Assembly (NCBI GenBank): GCA_000432175.1 | Contig: HF989433.1 | Span: 12,934 to 41,133 of the forward strand | Length of the DNA stretch: 28,200 nt | From: Eubacterium sp. CAG:786 | Lineage (GTDB): Bacteria; Bacillota; Clostridia; Oscillospirales; Ruminococcaceae | Reading direction: 5' to 3' | Shown here: in pieces, positions 14,532 to 23,266 of the stretch | How positions within the stretch are numbered: the stretch's first letter is position 1 | Layout of the letters: each line of letters begins with the position of its first letter | Position numbers and translations under genes: made by a program | The notes under the pieces: model-generated | Told to the model about the DNA's origin: nothing | The model's database searches: none | The model's input: the letters and a program-made list of their open reading frames with translations, nothing else

Positions 14532-15839
14532 ATGAAGATCAGAAAGCTCATGACAGCGATAGCTTCCATGGCAATGGCAGGCGTAATGATGGTAGGCTGC
14601 TCCAGCAATAACGGCGGCAGCACAGCGGAAAGCGGTTCTTCCAATTCTGCGGCAGACAGCAGCGTGGCTTCCGGCAGCGATAACACCGGCAGCGGAGAGA
14701 CCGTGAACCTCACCGTATGGGGGCCGCAGGAGGATCAGGAACTGATCAAGCAGATGTGCGACGCTTTCGCGGCAGCAAATACCGACAAGACCTACACATT
14801 CACCTATGGCGTAGTCAGCGAGGCAGACGCTCAGAAGGAAGTAATCAAGGATATCTCTGCGGCAGCTGACGTATTCGCTTTCGCTTCTGACCAGACCGCA
14901 ATACTGGTTGATTCCGGTGCTCTCTACAGAGTCACCAAGAACAAGGATCAGATCGTTGCTGATAACTCCGAGGCTTCTATTTCCGCAGCTTCCGTTGACG
15001 GCGAGCTTTACGGCTATCCTTACGTTTCCGATACATATTTTATGTATTACGACAAGTCCAAGCTGTCTGAGGACGATGTAAAGTCCATCGAAGGTATCAT
15101 GAACAAGGATATCGAGGGCGTGACCACAAACTTCGCTTTCAATACAGATGACGGCTGGTATCAGTCTGGATTCTTCTTCGGCGCAGGCTGCAAGCTCTTC
15201 GGTGACGACGGGACCGATCCCACACAGTGCGATTTCAACAACGAACGCGGTTACATGGTAGGTGAATACCTGATCGACCTGGTTGCAAACCCCAAGTATG
15301 GCGCTAATTTCGACGACTCCCTCGTAAAGTCCGGCTTCGCTGACGGCACTCTCGCAGCAGCGGTTTCCGGTACATGGAACGCAGGCGAGATACAGGCTTC
15401 CCTCGGCGACAACTACGCAGCTACCAAGCTCCCCGAGTTCACACTTTCCAACGGCGAAACAGTTCAGATGGGCAGCATGGCAAACTTCAAAATCATGGGT
15501 GTAAACTCCGAGACCAAGAACCCGCTCGACGCAATGGCTCTTGCAGAATGGCTCACCAACAAGGACAACCAGAAGACAAGATTTGAGGTTCGTTCCTATG
15601 CTCCTACAAACAAGGAACTCGCAAACGACACCGAAACCATGAACTCCAACATCGCTGTAGGCGCTCTTGCAATGCAGGCTCAGTACGCAACAGTTCAGAC
15701 TTCCATCAGCCAGTGCCAGAACTTCTGGACCCCTGCTGAGGCATTCGGTCAGGAGATCATCGCAGGCACCTGCACAAAGGATAACCTCCAGGAGAAGCTG
15801 GACGCATTCGTTGAGTCCGTTCTCGCAACCCTCGGCTGA
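14532..15839 (+). CDS. malE: Maltodextrin ABC transporter substrate-binding lipoprotein
   Basis: This 435-residue extracellular protein captures maltodextrins for the permeases that follow. It has a lipoprotein signal with basic start MKIRKLMT, a hydrophobic stretch, and Cys23 in MMVGCSS, followed by a low-complexity Ser/Gly/Asn linker to about residue 58. The mature domain begins VNLTVWGPQEDQELIKQMCDAF, characteristic of family 1 sugar-binding proteins. The motifs ADVFAFASDQ, LYGYPYVSDTYFMYYDKSKL and AAAVSGTWNAGEI support a maltose/cyclodextrin-type member. AGGAGG lies ten bases before the ATG. Codon use is biased as in highly expressed genes. A strong hairpin follows the stop, likely setting malE expression above malFG. 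Confidence 0.9.
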   Translation: MKIRKLMTAIASMAMAGVMMVGCSSNNGGSTAESGSSNSAADSSVASGSDNTGSGETVNLTVWGPQEDQELIKQMCDAFAAANTDKTYTFTYGVVSEADAQKEVIKDISAAADVFAFASDQTAILVDSGALYRVTKNKDQIVADNSEASISAASVDGELYGYPYVSDTYFMYYDKSKLSEDDVKSIEGIMNKDIEGVTTNFAFNTDDGWYQSGFFFGAGCKLFGDDGTDPTQCDFNNERGYMVGEYLIDLVANPKYGANFDDSLVKSGFADGTLAAAVSGTWNAGEIQASLGDNYAATKLPEFTLSNGETVQMGSMANFKIMGVNSETKNPLDAMALAEWLTNKDNQKTRFEVRSYAPTNKELANDTETMNSNIAVGALAMQAQYATVQTSISQCQNFWTPAEAFGQEIIAGTCTKDNLQEKLDAFVESVLATLG

Positions 15840-15888
15840 TAAACCGAACTTCATAAAGATCCACCATTAAGTAAATAGATTTCTCCCA

Positions 15889-15930
15889 GTTCCGTTACGC
15901 GGGCGGTGAGAGCCGCCCGCATAACGGAAC
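15889..15930 (+). terminator. Strong hairpin after malE
   Basis: A 17-bp stem with one mismatch (GTTCCGTTA and GCGGGCGG arms, 15889-15906 with 15913-15930) closes a six-base loop. No clear T-run follows, so it may protect the malE mRNA 3' end or weakly terminate rather than fully stop transcription. Confidence 0.6.
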
Positions 15931-15931
15931 A

Positions 15932-16044
15932 GCTTTATGCAGTTTCAATGCTTCCTGAATGCTTGACACCAGATGATATCAGATGTATAATATATGGCGC
16001 ATCAGGCATCTCCTCCCACAGGCTGCATTGAAACTGCACAAAGC
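15932..16044. repeat. 20-bp inverted repeat flanking a promoter (candidate invertible element)
   Basis: Arms at 15932-15951 and 16025-16044 match in inverted orientation at 19 of 20 positions, with a perfect 13-bp core (GCAGTTTCAATGC / GCATTGAAACTGC). The 73 bases between contain a consensus promoter. Neither arm is itself a palindrome, which is unlike a LacI operator. The layout matches site-specific invertible promoters; no invertase is visible nearby. Confidence 0.55.
15963..15991 (+). promoter_or_regulatory. Consensus promoter of malF
   Basis: TTGACA at 15963-15968 and TATAAT at 15986-15991 are exactly 17 bases apart, a perfect consensus. Transcription would begin near 15998 and run toward malF in the orientation given here. 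Confidence 0.75.
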
Positions 16045-16071
16045 ACCGTAATTCAAAAGGAGGTAACTGCA

Positions 16072-17568
16072 ATGACAAGCCTTGATTATTACGTTCTTCC
16101 GTGGTACAAGAAAATACTTGTTAAGATCGCAGGATTTTTTGTAGCTATAGGAAAGGGTATTGCGGAATTCATCATCGGCATACCCGGCGCGATATGGCGC
16201 CTCATAAAGATGATAGGCAGAGGATTTGCGTGGCTCGGAAAGACTTTCGCGCAGGGCGATATCCTCACAAAGCTGTCATATCTGATAATGGGCTCGGGCA
16301 GCCTGTTCCGCGGACAGATAGTCAAGGGACTTATGTACCTTGCCACCGAGGTAGCTTATCTCGGGTTCATGATAGACTCGGGCTTTGGCTTCATCGCAGG
16401 TCTGAGGAATCTCGGCACCGTGCAGCGCGGCTGGTATTTCGACGAGGAACTCGGCATAGATGTAATGCGCGAAAATGGCGATAACTCCATGCTGATACTT
16501 CTCTACGGCATATTCACGCTGTTCGTCACCGCGGTATTCATCATGCTGTGGGTGAATAACATAAAGTCCTCCGTGGAAGCGCAGAAGCTCAGAAAATCCG
16601 GAAAGAAGCTTCCTGGTTTCGTAGACGATGTAAAATCCCTGCTGGACGGACAGTTCCACAAGACCCTTCTTTTCGTGCCGGTGTCTGGCGTTGTGGTATT
16701 CACAATAGTTCCGCTGGTGTACATGATCTCACTGGCGTTCACAAACTACGACAAGAACCATCAGGTGCCCGCGAACCTGTTCACCTGGATAGGCTTCGAC
16801 AACTTCAGGGTAATCCTCGGCAGCGACTCCACCATTGGCAAGACATTCTGGCCGGTACTCGCGTGGACCCTTATCTGGGCTGTTCTTGCGACATTCCTGA
16901 ACTATTTCTTTGGCATCATTCTTGCGATGCTGATAAACAAAAAAGGCGTTCGCTTCAAGTCTTTCTACAGAACGCTTTTCGTACTCGCTATCGCGGTTCC
17001 GCAGTTTGTTTCCCTGCTGGTAATGAAAAACGTCCTCGCAGAAGCAGGCCCCGTGAACGTTCTTCTTCAGGAACTTGGCTGGATATCTACGCCTCTCCCG
17101 TTCTTCACCGACCCGACATGGGCGAGGGTGACGGTCATCATCGTTGACCTGTGGATAGGTATTCCGTATACGATGCTGATAGTTTCCGGTATCCTCATGA
17201 ACATTCCCGAGGATCTTTATGAAGCAGCAAGGATAGACGGCGCTTCTCCGTACGTTATGTTCACAAAGATCACGATGCCCTATGTTCTGTTCGTGACTAC
17301 CCCGTACCTCATTACACAGCTGGTGGGCAACATCAACAACTTCAACGTAATCTACTTCCTCACCGGCGGTACTCCCGCAACGCTGGATTACTACCAGGCA
17401 GGAAAGACCGACCTGCTTGTAACATGGCTCTACAAGCTGACTGTAAACTCCAGAGATTTCAGCTATGCAGCAACGATAGGCATTCTGGTGTTCATTATCT
17501 GCTCGCTGATCTCGCTGATAACATTCCACAGATCTGCGTCCTATAAGAATGAGGAGGCGTTCCAGTAA
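16072..17568 (+). CDS. malF: Maltodextrin ABC transporter permease, MalF type
   Basis: The 498-residue membrane protein forms half of the maltodextrin channel. An extra N-terminal region of about 190 residues carries several hydrophobic segments (LVKIAGFFVAIGKGIAEF, LTKLSYLIMGSGSLF). The transport domain then shows FVPVSGVVVFTIVPLVYMIS and the EAA loop EDLYEAARIDGASPYVMFTK that docks the ATPase. The ATG at 16072 follows AAGGAGGT at the right distance; the frame from 15994 would start inside the predicted promoter region. The stop overlaps the malG start (TAATG). No ATPase gene follows, so a multitask ATPase encoded elsewhere probably powers it. Confidence 0.9.
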   Translation: MTSLDYYVLPWYKKILVKIAGFFVAIGKGIAEFIIGIPGAIWRLIKMIGRGFAWLGKTFAQGDILTKLSYLIMGSGSLFRGQIVKGLMYLATEVAYLGFMIDSGFGFIAGLRNLGTVQRGWYFDEELGIDVMRENGDNSMLILLYGIFTLFVTAVFIMLWVNNIKSSVEAQKLRKSGKKLPGFVDDVKSLLDGQFHKTLLFVPVSGVVVFTIVPLVYMISLAFTNYDKNHQVPANLFTWIGFDNFRVILGSDSTIGKTFWPVLAWTLIWAVLATFLNYFFGIILAMLINKKGVRFKSFYRTLFVLAIAVPQFVSLLVMKNVLAEAGPVNVLLQELGWISTPLPFFTDPTWARVTVIIVDLWIGIPYTMLIVSGILMNIPEDLYEAARIDGASPYVMFTKITMPYVLFVTTPYLITQLVGNINNFNVIYFLTGGTPATLDYYQAGKTDLLVTWLYKLTVNSRDFSYAATIGILVFIICSLISLITFHRSASYKNEEAFQ

Positions 17569-18443
17569 TGAAAGAAAACAGAATAGTATCTCAGTCCTAT
17601 TACAAGCGCCAGCGCGCTGGGAATGTCGTTATCCAGGTCGTTCTGCTTATTCTCGGACTTATCTGGATACTTCCGCTGCTGTGGATAATCCTCACGTCGT
17701 TCCGTGCAGAACCCGGCTCGTATACAAGCTACTTCTGGCCGAAAGGGTTCACGTTCGACAATTACATCAGGCTGATTTTTGAGGATCAGCAGTTCAAGTT
17801 CTCGCAGTGGTTCATCAATACGCTTATCGTTGCGGTGATATCGTGCGTTGGTTCTACATTCATCGTGCTGGCAGTTTCATACGCGCTCAGCCGCCTGAGG
17901 TTCAAGATGAGAAAGCCGATAATGAACATTGCGCTCGTTCTCGGCATGTTCCCTGGCTTTATGTCAATGGTAGCCATCTACTATATTCTCAAGGGTATGG
18001 GACTTACCGAGAATCCGCTGGTATGCCTTACTCTGGTGTACATCTGCGGTTCCGGCCTGACATATTACATCGCAAAGGGATTTTTCGACACGATACCGAA
18101 GTCGCTGGACGAGTCCGCGTACCTTGACGGCGCGACCCGGGCGCAGGTGTTCTTCCACATCACGATACCGCTTTCAAGGCCGATAATCGTGTACACGGTG
18201 CTTACAACATTCATGGCGCCCTGGGTGGACTACATCTTCCCGAGCATGATATGCGGCGCTAATTACGACAGCTACACCGTTGCGCTGGGCATGTTCAAGA
18301 TGCTGGAGCGCGAGTTCATCGGAACCTACTACACTCAGTTCGCTGCAGCGGCAGTGCTTGTATCGATACCGATAGGCGCGCTGTTCATCGCAATGCAGAA
18401 GTACTATGTAGGCGGCGTCACCGGTGGCGCAGTCAAGGGCTAA
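17568..18443 (+). CDS. malG: Maltodextrin ABC transporter permease, MalG type
   Basis: This 291-residue inner membrane permease pairs with MalF. It shows about six hydrophobic segments starting VVLLILGLIWILPLLWIIL, the motif LTSFRAEPG, and the EAA loop KSLDESAYLDGATRAQVFFH, followed by ITIPLSRPI. It ends AMQKYYVGGVTGGAVKG, the usual MalG-type tail. The start codon overlaps the malF stop by one base, so the two are translationally coupled and made in equal amounts. Confidence 0.92.
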   Translation: MKENRIVSQSYYKRQRAGNVVIQVVLLILGLIWILPLLWIILTSFRAEPGSYTSYFWPKGFTFDNYIRLIFEDQQFKFSQWFINTLIVAVISCVGSTFIVLAVSYALSRLRFKMRKPIMNIALVLGMFPGFMSMVAIYYILKGMGLTENPLVCLTLVYICGSGLTYYIAKGFFDTIPKSLDESAYLDGATRAQVFFHITIPLSRPIIVYTVLTTFMAPWVDYIFPSMICGANYDSYTVALGMFKMLEREFIGTYYTQFAAAAVLVSIPIGALFIAMQKYYVGGVTGGAVKG

Positions 18444-18460
18444 ACAGACTGGAGGATCTC

Positions 18461-19489
18461 ATGGCAGTAAAGAACGTGACTATACAGGATATTGCCGACA
18501 GACTGGGCATGGCGAAGAGCACCGTTTCAAAGGCGCTTTCCGGGGCGACTGACATCAGCGAAAAGACCCGCGAGCGCGTGCTCGGCTGCGCCAGTGAAAT
18601 GGGATATCAGGTAAAGACCAACCGCGCTTCTTATACGAAATCCATAGTTGTGTTCATCTATGGCAGTATTCACTACGACAAGGTGGATCAGTTCGGCTAT
18701 GAGATCATTCTGGGGCTGCAGGCAGCTGCAGCGGAACATGGAATCGGCGTGAACATCACCGCAATAAGCGACGCTGAACTTAAAAGCGGCAGCTATTATT
18801 CCATCGTTTCCGGTGGGAACTGCGAGGGCGCCGTATTCCTGGGCTTCAAGCCGCATCCGGTGTTTATCGAGCATGTGCGCAGCATGAACATTCCGCTGGT
18901 GATACTCGACAATAACGTTGATTATCAGCTTGCCGCCCGTGTGGGCTGCGACAATACCGGGGGAATACGCCAGATTGTGCGTTACCTCTGGACCAGGGGA
19001 CACGACAGGATAGGTTTCCTCGGAGGCGAGGAGGACAGTATCGTCACCATCGAGCGTCGCAGGGCATTTTCTGACGCGCTTGCAGAACTCGGGCTGGAAG
19101 AGATACCGGGGTCTGTGAAGTACGGTCACTTCTCTGCGAAGGGAACAAAAAAGCTCATTCTTGAGATCGCGCAGACGGGGGTCACGGCCGTTGTCTGCAT
19201 AAGCGACCTGCTGGCCTGCACAGCGGTGCAGGAGCTTACCAGGGTCGGGTACACAGTCCCCGGGGATATAAGTATCACGGGGTACGATAATCTGTTGCCG
19301 TCTGAGTATTCGCAGCCGCGTATAACTACGATGTACCAGAATCGTATCCACATCGGAAAGACTGCGTTTTTCATGCTGCAGCAGATGAATAACGGAATTT
19401 CGATGAATGCAGTGCAGCTGCGCCCGGAGCTTATCGAGAGGGAGTCGGTAAAGCTCATTACGATGAGAACACTCCCTGAGGAAGACTGA
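18461..19489 (+). CDS. LacI family transcriptional regulator 2
   Basis: This 342-residue LacI regulator has a helix-turn-helix at about residues 4-25 (VTIQDIADRLGMAKSTVSKALSG) and a sugar-sensing domain with ISDLLACTAVQEL and ITGYDNLLPSEYSQPRITTMYQ near its end. It differs from LacI regulator 1 in its recognition helix (AKSTVSKA against GVSTVSRA), so it may bind other operators, possibly the TTTCGAAA sites before malE. It lies 17 bases after malG with GGAGG before its ATG. Its stop overlaps the amylase start by one base, so it is part of the transport operon and probably its maltodextrin sensor. Confidence 0.87.
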   Translation: MAVKNVTIQDIADRLGMAKSTVSKALSGATDISEKTRERVLGCASEMGYQVKTNRASYTKSIVVFIYGSIHYDKVDQFGYEIILGLQAAAAEHGIGVNITAISDAELKSGSYYSIVSGGNCEGAVFLGFKPHPVFIEHVRSMNIPLVILDNNVDYQLAARVGCDNTGGIRQIVRYLWTRGHDRIGFLGGEEDSIVTIERRRAFSDALAELGLEEIPGSVKYGHFSAKGTKKLILEIAQTGVTAVVCISDLLACTAVQELTRVGYTVPGDISITGYDNLLPSEYSQPRITTMYQNRIHIGKTAFFMLQQMNNGISMNAVQLRPELIERESVKLITMRTLPEED

Positions 19490-21135
19490 TGAAAAAAACA
19501 CCATTTTCAATTTCAGCCGCAGCCGCTGTTGCGGTGGCGGCTGTTCTTATGTCTGGCTGCAGTGCTCCGGAGAAAAATATGCCAGAAACAACGCATTCAT
19601 ATCAGTATGAGCATGAGCTCAACATCATAGACGACAACTACCGCAACTATTATCAGGTGTTCGTGTATTCCTTCTGCGACAGCAACGGCGACGGAATAGG
19701 CGACCTTGCCGGTGTGAAGTCAAAGCTGGATTACATACAGGATATGGGCTTCAACGGGATATGGCTGTCGCCGATAATGCCGTCGGATTCCTATCATAAA
19801 TACAGCGTGAGGGATTACTGCGCGATAGATGAGCAGTACGGCACCATGCAGGATTTTGAGGAGCTTGCCGCCGAGTGTGAAAAGCGCGGAATAAAGCTGC
19901 TCATAGACCTGGTGATGAACCACAGCTCAAACGAGCACGAGTGGTTCAGGCATGCCTCGCAGAGTCTGCGCAGCGATCCATGCGGCGCTGCTGAGGACGA
20001 ACCGTGTCTTAACGACAATATCTGCCCGGTGCACGACCGTTACATTGATTACTACTACTTTGCGGATGAAAAGCCTGCGGGTACGAACACGTGGTACCAG
20101 ACTGGTTCGCATTGGTATGAAGCGATATTCTCGGAGCGCATGCCGGAGTTGAATTTAGATAACACCGCAGTCCGCGCGGAGTTCGAGAAAATAGCGGATT
20201 TCTGGCTTGAAAAGGGCGCGGGTGGCTTCCGGCTGGACGCGGTAAAGGAGTATTTCAGCGGAAATCCGGATAAGAACATCGAGGTGCTGGAGTGGTTCAT
20301 GCAGCACTGCAAAGCCGCCGACCCTGATTGCTATGTAGTCGGCGAGGTGTGGGAAAGCTTCACGACATACACTAAGTATTACAAGTCCGGAATTGACAGC
20401 GTTTTCGGCTTTACGATGGCAGAAGAGGACGGAAAGATAGCCAAGACGATAAATATGTCAGGCTCTGCAAACTCGGTGAAATCCTTTGCGCAGGCGATGG
20501 TGACGGTGGAACAGAAGCTGGCTTCCTACAGCGAAACTGCGATAGACGCGCCGTTCATCGGCAATCACGACACCAACCGCGGCGCCGGAATTTTCGGTTA
20601 TGACGAAACAAAGATAAAGACCGCTGCGGGACTTCTGCTTACGATGTCAGGCTCCCCGTTCGTGTATTACGGCGATGAGATAGGGCTGACCGGAAGCGGT
20701 CGCGACGAGAACAAGCGCGCACCGATGATATGGGACAGCGAGGGCGCCGGGCAGACTTATGGTCCACCGGACATGGAGCGCCAGGAGAATCGTTTTGCCG
20801 ATGTACAGACGCAGCTTTCCGACGAGAATTCCATTCTCAATTATTACAAGCGGGCGTTGCGTATACGCAACGAAAATCCCTGTATTGCCCGCGGGACTAC
20901 CGAAGTGCTGAACATTCCCGGTCAGGAGATCGCAGCGATACGTCGAACATGGAACGACGAAAGTATCGTGATAGTCTATAATTATTCCGATGAAAGCGCG
21001 GCATTCGCCGACATAGACGGCCTTTCCGGAATGCAGCTGCGAGGTTACCTGACGGTTGACGCAGCGCAGGAAGTCACGCTTGAAGAGGGGTTGAACATGC
21101 CTGCGTACAGCATAGCATTCCTGACAGAAAAATAA
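19489..21135 (+). CDS. GH13 alpha-amylase family lipoprotein
   Basis: This 548-residue glycoside hydrolase hydrolyses alpha-1,4 glucans at the cell surface. The N-terminus is a lipoprotein signal with Cys24 in LMSGCSAP. Catalytic regions are all present: DLVMNH (140-145), GFRLDAVK with nucleophile D250, VGEVWES with acid/base E286, and IGNHDTNR with D361. The segment DSNGDGIGDLAGVKSKLDYIQDMG is the calcium-binding loop of oligo-1,6-glucosidase/neopullulanase-like members, so alpha-amylase, neopullulanase or maltogenic activity are all possible. It overlaps the LacI stop by one base and precedes a pullulanase. Anchored outside, it would feed oligosaccharides to the MalE transporter. Confidence 0.9.
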   Translation: MKKTPFSISAAAAVAVAAVLMSGCSAPEKNMPETTHSYQYEHELNIIDDNYRNYYQVFVYSFCDSNGDGIGDLAGVKSKLDYIQDMGFNGIWLSPIMPSDSYHKYSVRDYCAIDEQYGTMQDFEELAAECEKRGIKLLIDLVMNHSSNEHEWFRHASQSLRSDPCGAAEDEPCLNDNICPVHDRYIDYYYFADEKPAGTNTWYQTGSHWYEAIFSERMPELNLDNTAVRAEFEKIADFWLEKGAGGFRLDAVKEYFSGNPDKNIEVLEWFMQHCKAADPDCYVVGEVWESFTTYTKYYKSGIDSVFGFTMAEEDGKIAKTINMSGSANSVKSFAQAMVTVEQKLASYSETAIDAPFIGNHDTNRGAGIFGYDETKIKTAAGLLLTMSGSPFVYYGDEIGLTGSGRDENKRAPMIWDSEGAGQTYGPPDMERQENRFADVQTQLSDENSILNYYKRALRIRNENPCIARGTTEVLNIPGQEIAAIRRTWNDESIVIVYNYSDESAAFADIDGLSGMQLRGYLTVDAAQEVTLEEGLNMPAYSIAFLTEK

Positions 21136-21148
21136 ACTGGAGGTAGAC

Positions 21149-23038
21149 ATGGAACTAAGCCTTGTCGATAAGAATTACGCTTACGCCGGGGAACTGGGGG
21201 CGCTTTATTCTCAGGCGCAGACGACGTTCCGCGTGTGGTCGCCGCTGGCAGAAAAGGCGGCTGTGAAGCTTTATCAGAACGCCGGTTCGCGAATTCCCTA
21301 CTGCGTGTGCAAAATGCAGCGCAGCGGCAACTCGTGGGAAGCTACAATCCCCGGGGACCTGCACGGCGTGTTCTATACATATGAGTTCACATCGTCGGGA
21401 AAATCCCGCGAAACGATAGATATTTACGCGCGTTCTGCTGGCGCCAACGGCGTCCGTGGAATGGTGGTCGATCTCTCGCGCACCGATCCCGATGGCTGGG
21501 AAAACGACCGCCCGGTGAAGCTTGAGAGTTACACAGACGCAGTAATTTATGAACTGCATGTGCGTGATTTTTCCTCCGATGAAAGCGGAAATTTCAAGCT
21601 CCGCGGGAAGTTCGGGGCGTTCTGTGAAAAGGGCGTAACCAACGGGTTCAGCGATGCGATAGGGCTGGATCATATTGCCTCGCTTGGAATAACGCATATC
21701 CATCTTCTGCCGGTTTTCGACTATCAGACAGTGGACGAGACCGACCCGGAAGCGGGCTTCAACTGGGGCTACGACCCGCTTAACTACAACATTCCCGAGG
21801 GAAGCTACACCACCGACCCTGACAACGGAACTCAACGCGTGAAGCAGTTCAAGGAACTCATACACGCGGTGCACAAAAAGGGAATAGGCGTGATAATGGA
21901 CGTGGTTTACAACCACACCTACAGCACGGAAAATTCACCGTTCACAAAGACGTTCCCGGGGTACTATTACCGTCACAATGCGGACGGCAGCCTGTCCGAC
22001 GGCTCTGCCTGCGGGAATGAATTTGCGAGCGAGCGCGTTATGGCAAGCCGTTTCATCGTGGACAGCCTTTGCTATCTTGCTGAAGAATACAAGCTTGACG
22101 GCTTCCGTTTTGACCTGATGGGACTTCTGGATATCCAGACACTGAACAAAGCAGCGGAAAAGCTGCGCAGAATAAACCCGTCCGTGATACTTTACGGAGA
22201 AGGCTGGACAGGCGGCGCAAGTCCGCTTGACGAGGGGCTTCGCGCAATGAAGAAGAATGCGGTGGAGCTTCCGCAGTTTGCGATGTTCTCCGATGATTTC
22301 CGCGACGGGGTAAAGGGCTCTGTTTTTGAGGATGAGGGGTGCGGTTACGTTAACGGCAATGCGGAAGAACTGTCTGAACTGATGAAGTCCGTGATCTCCG
22401 CAGGAGTGTTCCGCAGCGATGTTGAGCGCCCTGAAAGCGAATGCTGGACCGATACGCCGCAGCAGGCAGTGAATTATGTTGAGGCGCACGATAATCTCAC
22501 GCTGTTCGATAAGCTGCGTGTTTCCATGCCGTCCGCATCTGAGGAAGCCTGCATAGCCGCTGATAAACTTGCGGCAGCGCTTGTATTTCTGTCCCAGGGA
22601 ATTCCGTTCATGCAGGCAGGGCAGGAGCTTCTGCGAAGCAAGCCCGCGCCAGGCGGAGGTTTCGTGCACGACAGCTATAATTCCCCGGACAGCGTGAACG
22701 GCATAAAATGGAACGACGTGACGATACGCCGCAGCGTGATGGAATATTACCGCGGACTTATCGCGATAAGAAAGCGGTTCCCGGAGTTCCGTCTGCGGAC
22801 TTCTGAGGAAATACGCACTCTTGTGAAGTACGAAGATATCGGCTCAGGAGCGCTTGCGGTGCATTATGGGGAGAAATTCCTGCTGCTGATAAATCCCGGT
22901 GAAGCTCCGCTGGAGTGCCCGCTTCCCGGCGTTGCTGATATTTACGCCGACAGTAAGAAGGCAGACACTCAGCCGCTTTATCAGGCTGAGGGAGTGGTTT
23001 CAGTCAAGCCGTGCAGCATTATTCTTGCAGGGTTCTGA
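21149..23038 (+). CDS. pulA: Type I pullulanase, GH13_14, cytoplasmic
   Basis: This debranching enzyme cuts alpha-1,6 links of branched maltodextrins or glycogen. The 629-residue protein has an N-terminal CBM48-like domain (TTFRVWSPLAEKAAVKLY at 25-42), the pullulanase signature NWGYDPLNYN at 205-214, DVVYNH (251-256), DGFRFDLMG with nucleophile D322, YGEGW with acid/base E351, and NYVEAHDN for region IV. No signal peptide is present, so it acts inside the cell on imported branched oligosaccharides or stored glycogen, providing linear chains for MalQ and GlgP. It lies 13 bases after the amylase with GGAGG before its ATG and is the last gene of the operon before a strong terminator. Confidence 0.93.
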   Translation: MELSLVDKNYAYAGELGALYSQAQTTFRVWSPLAEKAAVKLYQNAGSRIPYCVCKMQRSGNSWEATIPGDLHGVFYTYEFTSSGKSRETIDIYARSAGANGVRGMVVDLSRTDPDGWENDRPVKLESYTDAVIYELHVRDFSSDESGNFKLRGKFGAFCEKGVTNGFSDAIGLDHIASLGITHIHLLPVFDYQTVDETDPEAGFNWGYDPLNYNIPEGSYTTDPDNGTQRVKQFKELIHAVHKKGIGVIMDVVYNHTYSTENSPFTKTFPGYYYRHNADGSLSDGSACGNEFASERVMASRFIVDSLCYLAEEYKLDGFRFDLMGLLDIQTLNKAAEKLRRINPSVILYGEGWTGGASPLDEGLRAMKKNAVELPQFAMFSDDFRDGVKGSVFEDEGCGYVNGNAEELSELMKSVISAGVFRSDVERPESECWTDTPQQAVNYVEAHDNLTLFDKLRVSMPSASEEACIAADKLAAALVFLSQGIPFMQAGQELLRSKPAPGGGFVHDSYNSPDSVNGIKWNDVTIRRSVMEYYRGLIAIRKRFPEFRLRTSEEIRTLVKYEDIGSGALAVHYGEKFLLLINPGEAPLECPLPGVADIYADSKKADTQPLYQAEGVVSVKPCSIILAGF

Positions 23039-23049
23039 ATATGTTAATA

Positions 23050-23080
23050 AAAATCCCCGGACGCTCGCTCCGGGGATTTT
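23050..23080 (+). terminator. Rho-independent terminator after pulA
   Basis: AAAATCCCCGG (23050-23060) pairs perfectly with CCGGGGATTTT (23070-23080). It ends the malFG-lacI-amylase-pulA transcript. From 23081 to 23172 I see nothing recognisable. Confidence 0.9.
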
Positions 23081-23172
23081 GCTGTTGTCTGGATGTTGTC
23101 TTTTGTACATTATTTTTCTTTGATCGACTGATTATTCGTCTGTTGATGTTCTGTAAAAACTCCTGAAAGGAC

Positions 23173-23207
23173 AAAAAAACCGCAGAACTTAACATTCTGC
23201 GGTTTTT
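23173..23207 (-). terminator. Terminator of the displaced tRNA gene
   Basis: AAAAACCGCAGAA (23175-23187) pairs with TTCTGCGGTTTTT (23195-23207). On the minus strand it follows directly after the tRNA 3' CCA sequence, the position of a natural tRNA terminator. Confidence 0.65.
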
Positions 23208-23232
23208 GGCGGAGAAAGAGGGATTTGAACCC
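23207..23232 (-). other. Attachment site: 3' fragment of a serine-type tRNA gene
   Basis: Read on the minus strand this is GGTTCAAATCCCTC followed by TTTCTCCGCCA: the T-loop, the T-stem 3' strand, the 3' acceptor strand, discriminator base and CCA of a tRNA resembling tRNA-Ser. The match breaks off inside the 5' strand of the T-stem, and no D-arm, anticodon or 5' acceptor follows. It lies next to a tyrosine integrase, so it is the end of an element integrated in the tRNA 3' end. The complete tRNA is expected at the other end of the element, outside the window. Confidence 0.75.
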
Positions 23233-23266
23233 CGAAATGAATGTCATTGTCAAAAATGAAACTCTT

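Noticed and set aside
14448..15854. Long open frame on the minus strand across malE
   Set aside because: It is an antisense shadow created by codon bias of malE; its product has no recognisable domain and no ribosome site.
15889..15930. Hairpin after malE as a full terminator
   Set aside because: No T-run follows; treated as a strong hairpin with uncertain termination.
16025..16037. GCATTGAAACTGC near malF as a CRISPR repeat handle
   Set aside because: It is one arm of the inverted repeat around the malF promoter; no repeat-spacer pattern exists.
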